DNA from: an uncultured Bacilli bacterium
GTDB taxonomy: Bacteria; Bacillota_I; Bacilli_A; RF39; UBA660
Assembly (NCBI GenBank): GCA_948552115.1
Contig: CAOWNX010000020.1
Coordinates: 1-9,683 of the forward strand
DNA: 9,683 bases
Direction of reading: 5' to 3'
Position 1 is the first letter of the stretch. Each line of letters starts with the position of its first letter. The notes beneath the pieces were generated by a model. The model made no database searches and was not told the origin of the DNA. It saw nothing but the letters and a program-made list of their open reading frames with translations. Made by a program: the position numbers and the translations under genes. This document shows positions 1 through 4,337 of this stretch, piece by piece.

Positions 1-1127
1 TTAAAAATTATGGAAATGAAAGTTTAAAGAATCTTGAAAATATTTTAAAAAATGATTCTTATGAACAAAGTGTATGGCATGAATTGACTGGTAATTCTTA
101 TTTTGTTTTGCAGGATTTATATAAAAATGTTTATGAAACTCAGGATAATGTAACTCTAGTTGGAGGAGTTAAGGATTCTGTGAGTATTAGTTTTGCTGGA
201 GATGTTTCACTTGCTGATAATTGGCATATTATGCCATATTATCATAAAAGAGGAGAAGATATTTCAGGACTTTTTTCTGAGAGTATTTTAACATATATGA
301 AAGAATCAGATTGGATGGTTGTCAATAATGAATTTTCATTTAGTAATCGAGGAGAACCAATGGCTAGAAAACTTTATACTTTTCGTGGAAAACCAGAAAA
401 TGTTTCTTTATATCATGATATGGGGGTAAATATGGTAACTCTTGCGAATAATCATGTTTATGATTTTGGAAGAGATAGTTTTTTTGATACGTTAGATACT
501 TTAAGAAATGCTAATATTCCATTTATTGGTGCAGGAAGAAATTTAGAGGAGGCAGCAAAACCTTACTATTTGATTATTAATGGATATAAAATTGCATTTT
601 TAAACGCTACGAGAGCTGAAAAATTTATTTTAACACCAGGAGCTTCAGAAACGAGTGATGGAGTTTTTCGGTGTTATGATCCTAGTTTGTTTGCTTCTAA
701 AATAGCCCTTGAAAAAGAGAAAAGTGATTTTGTCGTCGCTTTAGTTCATTTTGGTAAAGAAGATTCTCATGGTCTTGAAGATGTACAAGTAGAAAGTAGT
801 AAATTTTATATTGATAGTGGAGCAGATATGGTGATCGGAAGTCATGCTCATGTATTACAAGGCGCTGAATTTTATAAAGGAAAATTGATTGCCTATAATC
901 TTGGAAATTTTTTATTTAATAATTCTACTATTGATACAGGAATATTAACATGGCATCTAAAAAAAGATGGAAGTAGTGAATTTTCTTTTCTTCCAGCAAT
1001 TCAAAAGAATTGTTATACGGATCTTCTTGTCGATGATCAAGCTTTGAGTTTATATCGAAACATGACAAAATGGAGTGTTAATGCTATCTTTTTAGAAAAT
1101 GGAAAAATTATAGAAAACTTAGGGTAA
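1..1127 (+). CDS. CapA-family (PGA_cap) metallophosphoesterase-like domain protein, 5'-partial
   Basis: The reading frame is open from the left edge (first full codon at base 3) to TAA at 1125-1127, so the start lies outside the window. A TTG at 84 is the only start-like codon near the domain; it has no ribosome binding site and the frame stays open upstream, so I reject it as the start. From about base 170 the protein matches the PGA_cap fold (PF09587, calcineurin-like): AGDVSL near 195-212, NNEFSF near 325-340, ANNH at 444-455, VHFGKED near 742-765, GSHAH at 837-851, then a YNLGNFLF end motif. These Asp, Asn and His residues form the two-metal site in the family. About 55 residues ahead of the domain (containing WHELTGNSYFVLQDLY) belong to a different, unrecognised N-terminal region, so the full protein is probably multidomain. 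CapA relatives act in poly-gamma-glutamate or exopolysaccharide assembly, but many are uncharacterised, so the exact role is open. No clear terminator follows. Confidence 0.85.
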   Translation, partial: KNYGNESLKNLENILKNDSYEQSVWHELTGNSYFVLQDLYKNVYETQDNVTLVGGVKDSVSISFAGDVSLADNWHIMPYYHKRGEDISGLFSESILTYMKESDWMVVNNEFSFSNRGEPMARKLYTFRGKPENVSLYHDMGVNMVTLANNHVYDFGRDSFFDTLDTLRNANIPFIGAGRNLEEAAKPYYLIINGYKIAFLNATRAEKFILTPGASETSDGVFRCYDPSLFASKIALEKEKSDFVVALVHFGKEDSHGLEDVQVESSKFYIDSGADMVIGSHAHVLQGAEFYKGKLIAYNLGNFLFNNSTIDTGILTWHLKKDGSSEFSFLPAIQKNCYTDLLVDDQALSLYRNMTKWSVNAIFLENGKIIENLG

Positions 1128-1310
1128 TAAGAATTTATTTACATTGTTTCTTCCTTAAGTTAGTTGGAGAATTAATAAAAGATTTAGGTAAAAATTTAGT
1201 GGCGTTAGAAAATCAAAGTAAATGCTTATATTGTGAGAGTTTATTTAGTAGAGTTTGATATATAAGAACAATAAAGTGATTTGACAATACAAAATAATAA
1301 AGCAAAGTTA
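1128..1310. other. Gene-free stretch, nothing recognisable
   Basis: This AT-rich spacer lies between the CapA stop and the first copy of the 150 bp repeat. A plus-strand frame is open from the CapA end to a TGA at 1256-1258 and reads plausibly protein-like in its last 30 residues (LVGELIKDLGKNLVALEN, then a CLYC pair). It has no ATG, GTG or TTG with a ribosome binding site, so it is at most a remnant of an unidentified gene. A TTGACA at 1281-1286 has no -10 box at a workable distance. I see no toxin-like peptide here matching the one at 2154. Confidence 0.4.
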
Positions 1311-1460
1311 TTTATTCGGCAACACTTAACACTGGCATATTAAATGTTCCGTTTTAATTTTATGCAAGTTTTCTTGACATATTTATAATAATATAAAAAC
1401 GACTTTTTGGCAGGTCGTTTTCTATTGTTACTCGAAAGTTCGAGTATCTATCAAACTGGT
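1311..1460. repeat. Diverged direct repeat, copy 1 (orphan antitoxin-RNA/terminator cassette)
   Basis: This copy aligns over its whole length with 2296-2448. Shared blocks include TTTATT at the left end, TTTTATGCAAGTT, CTTGACATATT, TATAAxA then ATAAAAACG, ACTCGAA with TTCGAGT, and TCAAxCTGGT at the right end. Elements keep their order: a hairpin (arms AACACTTAA 1321-1329 and TTAAATGTT 1340-1348), a minus-strand TATTAT box, a terminator-like hairpin (1396-1421) and a small hairpin (1430-1445). Unlike copy 2, no toxin-like peptide gene lies to its left. Similarity stops at 1460, the position matching the last base before CCA of the tRNA beside copy 2. Confidence 0.8.
1396..1421. terminator. Terminator-like hairpin in repeat copy 1
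   Basis: Arms AAAACGAC (1396-1403) and GTCGTTTT (1414-1421) form an 8 bp stem with a 10 nt loop. On the minus strand the second arm runs into TTTTTAT, so it can end transcription of the broken HMA-like gene (stop at 1489). On the plus strand it ends in TTTTCT. The stem core is CGAC/GTCG here but CGCAC/GTGCG in copy 2, so pairing is kept while sequence differs. Confidence 0.65.
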
Positions 1461-1488
1461 ACCCTAAGGGATGACGTTCAACAACTTT

Positions 1489-1980
1489 TTATATATTTAA
1501 TTTTAATTCAATTTGTTTCATGTCTTCAGCTTTTAAAAGATTAGGATTGTATTCAATGTTTATTGTAATTTTTTCACGCTCTTCATATTTTTTAAACAAA
1601 TAATCCTCGTTAAAATTGCCTTTAACTGTCTCTATTCCTTCTATTTCAAACAAATCTTCTATTGCTCCTTTATAACAATATTCACAACAAAGATCATCTC
1701 TAATTATCGTATAATTAGATGTTTTAAATTTTGGATATTTATCAAAAGATAGTATAGAAGGAATTTTTGTAATATTCAAAAACAATGTAATTTCCATTTT
1801 TATTATTTTAGGAGTTATTAAACTAGAATCATATTTTAAATAAATATCTAATTGTTCGTCACTTTTGATTTAGTGCTCAACATTTTTAATTTCGACATCT
1901 AAAATTCCTTTTAAAGACATTAAATATTCTTTTAGTTCCTCATGTCCCCAATTATCAATTATAATAGTTATTTCTGACAT
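1489..1980 (-). pseudogene. HMA-like (heavy-metal-associated) tandem-domain protein, broken by one in-frame TAA
   Basis: The minus-strand frame starts at ATG 1980-1978 behind a strong GGAAAGGAG site (about 7 nt spacing) and continues to TAA at 1491-1489, 163 codons, with a single internal TAA at 1872-1870 (codon 37). The part after the stop has an ATG at 1797 but no ribosome binding site, so I read one gene interrupted by a nonsense codon. The product would hold two related ferredoxin-like units. Unit 1 is about residues 1-67 and ends LDIYLKYDSSLITPKIIKMEI; unit 2 is about residues 90-163 and ends ITINIEYNPNLLKAEDMKQI. Unit 2 keeps a CEYC motif (residues 99-102) followed by AIEDL and a GIETVKG turn, as in HMA metal-binding domains; unit 1 lacks the Cys pair. 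Family assignment is by pattern only. A sequencing error, or a functional short product, are alternatives. Confidence 0.6.
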
Positions 1981-1996
1981 ATCAACACTCCTTTCC

Positions 1997-2019
1997 TATA
2001 TTGACTGTTTGTCAATATA
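1997..2019. promoter_or_regulatory. Perfect 9-5-9 inverted repeat (operator or leader hairpin)
   Basis: TATATTGAC (1997-2005) and GTCAATATA (2011-2019) are exact complements around a 5 nt spacer. The site lies in the leader of the HMA-like gene, just ahead of its ribosome binding site. The size and symmetry match operators of dimeric helix-turn-helix repressors (TetR or ArsR type). It could equally fold as an mRNA hairpin. No repressor gene is seen in the window. Confidence 0.6.
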
Positions 2020-2031
2020 CAAGTGTGTTTT

Positions 2032-2052
2032 ACTAAATTGACGAAATTTAGT
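2032..2052. promoter_or_regulatory. Second perfect inverted repeat, 8-5-8
   Basis: ACTAAATT (2032-2039) and AATTTAGT (2045-2052) pair exactly across a 5 nt spacer, the same spacer length as the 1997-2019 repeat, although the sequence differs. It lies in the predicted leader of the minus-strand HMA-like gene and just upstream of the -35 box of the plus-strand peptide gene, so a bound protein could affect both. Confidence 0.5.
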
Positions 2053-2060
2053 TAAATTCG

Positions 2061-2089
2061 TTGTACTATAATAAATGTTTTAGTATAAT
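2061..2089 (+). promoter_or_regulatory. Promoter of the small toxin-like peptide gene
   Basis: A perfect -10 box TATAAT (2084-2089) follows a weak -35 TTGTAC (2061-2066) at 17 bp. Start of transcription would be near 2096, giving a leader of about 58 nt. A second TATAAT at 2067-2072 lacks a usable -35. Confidence 0.6.
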
Positions 2090-2096
2090 TTGTCTA
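2068..2096 (-). promoter_or_regulatory. Promoter of the HMA-like gene, overlapping the opposing promoter
   Basis: On the minus strand, -35 TAGACA (2096-2091) and -10 TATTAT (2073-2068) are 17 bp apart, each one base from consensus. Transcription would start near 2061 and run leftward through both inverted repeats to the ATG at 1980. It shares nearly all its bases with the plus-strand promoter at 2061-2089. Confidence 0.6.
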
Positions 2097-2127
2097 AGGA
2101 ATATATTAGCAGTTGAGTGCTTGCCAA

Positions 2128-2145
2128 CTTTCGCAAGAAAGGAGG
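2128..2145 (+). promoter_or_regulatory. Very strong SD of the peptide gene with sequestering hairpin
   Basis: AAAGGAGG (2138-2145) sits 8 nt before the ATG at 2154. CTTTC (2128-2132) pairs with GAAAG (2137-2141) around a GCAA tetraloop, burying the 5' part of the SD. A competing hairpin, CTTGC (2120-2124) with GCAAG (2133-2137), leaves the SD free. Such leader structures are typical of type I toxin mRNAs. Confidence 0.55.
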
Positions 2146-2153
2146 CTGATGAT

Positions 2154-2237
2154 ATGCATAAGAAAGATTTCTTAATCTTATCTCTTATTCTAATTATCTT
2201 CTTACTGATAGCCTTACTTTTTACTCTAGTAAAGTAG
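2154..2237 (+). CDS. 27-residue single-helix hydrophobic peptide, type I toxin-like
   Basis: The gene runs from ATG 2154 to TAG 2235-2237 and is preceded by a near-perfect SD. The peptide begins with the polar, mostly basic stretch MHKKD, then about 20 almost unbroken hydrophobic residues (FLILSLILIIFLLIALLFTL, residues 6-25), and ends VK. This is the size and topology of Fst/TxpA/holin-like type I toxins, which insert into the membrane. No family match can be claimed from sequence alone. The context supports the call: a structured leader over the SD, a 10 nt complementarity between the leader (TTGAGTGCTT, 2113-2122) and the 3' region (AAGCACTCAA, 2256-2265), a strong hairpin after the stop, and a convergent promoter for an antisense RNA at 2371-2399. 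Alternatives are a small regulatory membrane peptide or a chance frame; the strong SD argues against chance. Confidence 0.65.
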   Translation: MHKKDFLILSLILIIFLLIALLFTLVK

Positions 2238-2249
2238 TAATCCATAATA

Positions 2250-2364
2250 AGAGAAAAGCACTCAATTTACTTTCAGTAGATTAAGTGCTAACCAATTTAT
2301 TGGCGAGTACTCAACATTGAGGTGTTAAGTATTCCCTTTTTTATTTTATGCAAGTTCCCTTGAC
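2250..2364 (-). ncRNA. Predicted antisense RNA (antitoxin) to the 3' part of the peptide mRNA
   Basis: A minus-strand promoter at 2371-2399 would start RNA near 2364. Transcription leftward would end at the hairpin 2257-2289 followed by TTTTCTCTTATT, giving about 115 nt. It contains a stem with arms TACTTAACA and TGTTGAGTA (2331-2323 and 2316-2308) that is fully paired on this strand using a G-U wobble but has a C-A mismatch on the plus strand; the homologous stem in repeat copy 1 shows the same strand preference. The RNA would be fully complementary to the 3' untranslated part of the peptide mRNA, as in TxpA/RatA or BsrG/SR4 pairs. Confidence 0.5.
2257..2289. terminator. Long hairpin after the peptide gene; terminator on the minus strand
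   Basis: AGCACT (2257-2262) pairs with AGTGCT (2284-2289), and AATTTACT (2264-2271) with AGTAGATT (2275-2282), around a TTC loop: about 14 pairs with one mismatch and one wobble. On the minus strand it is followed by TTTTCTCTTATT, a usable U-tract. On the plus strand no U-tract follows, so there it more likely stabilises the mRNA 3' end. Confidence 0.65.
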
Positions 2365-2370
2365 ATATTC

Positions 2371-2399
2371 ATAATACCATAAAAACGCACTTTTATCAA
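2371..2399 (-). promoter_or_regulatory. Promoter of the predicted antisense RNA
   Basis: On the minus strand, -35 TTGATA (2399-2394) and -10 TATTAT (2376-2371) are 17 bp apart, each one base from consensus. The promoter is embedded in the terminator hairpin of the tRNA-Thr gene. In repeat copy 1 the aligned boxes are CTGCCA and TATTAT. Confidence 0.6.
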
Positions 2400-2408
2400 G
2401 TGCGTTTT
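2382..2408. terminator. Bidirectional terminator between tRNA-Thr and the peptide gene
   Basis: AAAACGCACTT (2382-2392) and AAGTGCGTTTT (2398-2408) form a perfect 11 bp stem with a 5 nt loop. U-tracts lie on both sides: TTTTTATGG on the minus strand for the tRNA, TTTTACTT on the plus strand for the peptide mRNA. Confidence 0.8.
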
Positions 2409-2415
2409 ACTTAAT

Positions 2416-2432
2416 ACTCGAAAAGTTCGAGT
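2416..2432. other. Small hairpin in the tRNA 3' trailer
   Basis: ACTCGAA (2416-2422) and TTCGAGT (2426-2432) pair around AAG. The same hairpin is at 1430-1445 in repeat copy 1. It would lie in the precursor tRNA trailer, 12 nt past CCA. Confidence 0.5.
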
Positions 2433-2444
2433 TTCCTATCAATC

Positions 2445-2518
2445 TGGTGCCGATTGGCAGAATTGAACTGCCCTCTGATGCTTACCATGCATCTGTACTA
2501 CCACTGTACTAAATCGGC
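2445..2518 (-). tRNA. tRNA-Thr (anticodon GGT)
   Basis: Read on the minus strand the gene is 74 nt including an encoded CCA. The acceptor stem is GCCGATT with AATCGGC, discriminator A73. The D arm is GTAC with GTAC around AGTGGTA. The anticodon stem GATGC with GCATC encloses ATGGTAA, so U33 is followed by GGT at 34-36, reading ACC and ACT (Thr). The variable loop is 4 nt (AGAG) and the T arm is GGCAG with CTGCC around TTCAATT. All stems pair fully, so the tRNA looks functional. A promoter with a short leader lies just upstream and a strong terminator downstream. Confidence 0.95.
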
Positions 2519-2533
2519 ATCTAAAAGAATCTT

Positions 2534-2562
2534 ATCATATTTTATTATTCTTGAAAAGTCTA
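2534..2562 (-). promoter_or_regulatory. Promoter of tRNA-Thr
   Basis: On the minus strand, -35 TAGACT (2562-2557) and -10 TATGAT (2539-2534) are 17 bp apart. Transcription would start near 2527, about 9 nt before the mature 5' end. The region is shared with the divergent promoter of the peptidase gene. Confidence 0.6.
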
Positions 2563-2577
2563 TATTTTTGATATAAT
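2551..2577 (+). promoter_or_regulatory. Extended -10 promoter of the peptidase gene
   Basis: TATAAT at 2572-2577 is preceded by TGA (2569-2571), an extended -10 motif. TTGAAA at 2551-2556 is only 15 bp away, so it is a poor -35. RNA would start near 2584, which rules out the ATG at 2580 as start codon. Confidence 0.6.
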
Positions 2578-2600
2578 AAATGGGAAAGAGATTTTGTATT

Positions 2601-4295
2601 ATGAAATGGAATTTAGAAAAATTATTTTTTGATTCAAGAGATTATCAAAAAGAAATGAATCGTTTGAAACAAGATATTGAAAATTATCAACATAAAGAAA
2701 GAAAAATATCTGAAATTTTTCCAGATTTAATTGAGAAAATTTGGGAATGGAAAAGTAGGCTAGGAAAATTAGAAGTCTATGCAAATTTAACTTATTATCA
2801 AAATATTACATCTTCTTTTTTTATAGAACGAAAGAAAGAGTTGGAGATATTTAAACTTACTATGTTAGAAAAAATTAATAGATTTGAAAATACAATTCTT
2901 TGTTATGAACAAGAAGAAGTTTTTCAATTTTTAAAGAAAAATCCAGAATTTTTTATTTATCTTCGATATATTGAACAATTCTATTTCAATCAATCGGATA
3001 ATATCTTGTTTCAAGAAAATTTTAACACTTTACAAGCTTTGATTCTTGATTATAATTCTTTACGAAATCAAATGGAATTTGGAACTATTATTGTAGATGG
3101 TGAAACAGTTCCTTTGCGTTTTCAAAACTTAAGAACTTATCAAATTCATGATGATCGAAATGTTCGAAAATGTGTTTTTGAACAAGTGATGAAGTCTTTT
3201 CATAATAAAAAAGATGTCATGTATTCTTATTTGCAAAAAATTTTTCAACAAAGAAAATTTATGAGCAATAAAAAGAATTGTTCTATTCGGAGTATGGAAT
3301 TATTGAAATCTGAATTATCCGAAGAATTTTATTTCCATTTAATTGATTCTTGTCATCGTCATATATCTTTGCTTCAAAAGTATTTATCATTAAAATTATC
3401 TTCCTTTTCTGATCATTGTTCTTATGATTTGGCCCTTCCAATTCAAAAAGATATGATTTGTTCGTTTTCTATTCAAGAAGCAATGGAATTGATTTCTCAG
3501 TCTGTTAAAGTTTTGGGTAGTTGTTATGAATCTGCTTTACAGGAATGTATTGATTCTGGTCATATTGATACAATTATCTCAGAAGAGAAACATCCAACTA
3601 TTGTTTTTACTTGGTATGGCTATTCTTTTTTACAATTTCGTGAATCGTTTGTAGATGTGAAAAATTTGAGTCATGAAATAGGACATATGATGAATGATAT
3701 TTTCTCTATTCAAGAATTACCGTTTGTATATGCCATTAGTTCTGATTTTATTGGAGAGATTGCAGCAATCGTTAATGAAACCCTTTTGCTTCGATATTTG
3801 ATTCTAACTGCGAAAACGAAAGAAGAAAAAATATTTTATTTAAGTAAAGAGATTGAAAATTATGTGTCAAGTGTATTTCGACCAATGATGTTTCAAGAAT
3901 TTGAAGATTATCTAACAGAGTTTATTTCTTCTGTTTCCTATGAAGAATGTTGTGATTTTTATGAAAAATTACTTTTTACGTATTATGGAGATTGTATTTG
4001 TAATCGAAAAGATTTACGTGAAGAATGGTTGCAATATGATAAATATTATCGAGTAAGTTATTATTCTTATACTTATGCTAGTGGAAAATTACTTTCTAAT
4101 TTGATTGTTCATAATCTTATGAATGGAACACTTTCTTCGGAAGATTATTTGAAGTTCTTAAAAAGTGGTAATGCAAAGTCTGTTCTAGAGCTATTTAACT
4201 TGTTACATATTTCTTTTGATGATACAACTTTGTTTGATCAAGGATTTGTCTTTTTGTCTGAGGATTTGTCATTGTTAGAAAGTCTTCTTACATAA
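2601..4295 (+). CDS. M3-family metallopeptidase, diverged oligoendopeptidase F (PepF) type
   Basis: This is a 564-residue cytoplasmic peptidase-like protein with no signal or membrane segment. Start: the ATG at 2601 gives MKWNLEKLFFD, the usual PepF-like N-terminus, and lies behind GGGAAAGAG; the ATG at 2580 would precede the transcript start. The zinc site is HEIGH at residues 358-362, with the third ligand Glu386 in GEIAAIVNE, 28 residues after the first His as the M3 family requires. M3B enzymes cleave short peptides. Two positions usually conserved in PepF look changed. After HExGH the usual second-shell His (HExGHxxH) is Asn365. The C-terminal motif normally HFYxxFYxYxYATG reads YYRVSYYSYTYASG, apparently without its His. 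Activity may therefore be altered, or the specificity may differ. The CapA gene follows after a 42 nt gap with no terminator, so the two may be co-transcribed. Confidence 0.85.
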   Translation: MKWNLEKLFFDSRDYQKEMNRLKQDIENYQHKERKISEIFPDLIEKIWEWKSRLGKLEVYANLTYYQNITSSFFIERKKELEIFKLTMLEKINRFENTILCYEQEEVFQFLKKNPEFFIYLRYIEQFYFNQSDNILFQENFNTLQALILDYNSLRNQMEFGTIIVDGETVPLRFQNLRTYQIHDDRNVRKCVFEQVMKSFHNKKDVMYSYLQKIFQQRKFMSNKKNCSIRSMELLKSELSEEFYFHLIDSCHRHISLLQKYLSLKLSSFSDHCSYDLALPIQKDMICSFSIQEAMELISQSVKVLGSCYESALQECIDSGHIDTIISEEKHPTIVFTWYGYSFLQFRESFVDVKNLSHEIGHMMNDIFSIQELPFVYAISSDFIGEIAAIVNETLLLRYLILTAKTKEEKIFYLSKEIENYVSSVFRPMMFQEFEDYLTEFISSVSYEECCDFYEKLLFTYYGDCICNRKDLREEWLQYDKYYRVSYYSYTYASGKLLSNLIVHNLMNGTLSSEDYLKFLKSGNAKSVLELFNLLHISFDDTTLFDQGFVFLSEDLSLLESLLT

Positions 4296-4308
4296 TTTTC
4301 TTTTGGTA

Positions 4309-4317
4309 TGGTATATT
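4309..4317 (+). promoter_or_regulatory. Possible extended -10 promoter for the second CapA gene
   Basis: TGG at 4309-4311 directly precedes TATATT (4312-4317), an extended -10. No convincing -35 is seen. It would allow CapA expression separate from the peptidase gene. Confidence 0.35.
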
Positions 4318-4337
4318 AGGTTTAGTAGGTGGAATCA

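Larger units (their letters stand above)
2296..2448. repeat. Diverged direct repeat, copy 2
   Basis: This copy corresponds to 1311-1460 with the same internal order of hairpins and promoter box. It ends at 2448, so it includes the complement of the tRNA-Thr CCA and discriminator base but none of the tRNA body. The arrangement suggests that a unit made of antisense-RNA promoter plus tRNA-downstream terminator was duplicated. Confidence 0.8.

Noticed and set aside
84..86. TTG as start codon of the first CapA gene
   Set aside because: There is no ribosome binding site and the frame stays open with plausible coding sequence to the left edge, so the gene is 5'-partial.
1122..1258. Plus-strand open frame after the first CapA gene
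   Set aside because: It has no start codon with an SD and no recognisable domain; it may be a gene remnant, but this cannot be supported.
1374..1400. Plus-strand promoter at TTGACA in repeat copy 1 (and 2360-2386 in copy 2)
   Set aside because: No -10 box lies at 16-18 bp; TATAAA is only 12 bp away in copy 1, and no gene follows on that strand.
1457..1500. A second tRNA gene on the minus strand
   Set aside because: A CCA-like end is present, but no acceptor, T-arm or anticodon stem can be formed.
1311..2448. Transposon or insertion sequence bounded by the two repeats
   Set aside because: There is no transposase or integrase, the repeats are direct and structured as RNA elements, and no target-site duplication is visible.
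2580..2600. ATG 2580 as start of the peptidase
   Set aside because: It lies 3 nt after the TATAAT box, so it would precede the transcript start; ATG 2601 has an SD and gives the usual N-terminus.
2599..2784. Minus-strand frame inside the peptidase gene
   Set aside because: It is an antisense shadow of a well-supported gene, with no SD. The same holds for minus-strand frames at 4783-5043, 5004-5222, 6822-7013, 7139-7471 and 7671-8204, and plus-strand ones at 7365-7553 and 7786-8016.
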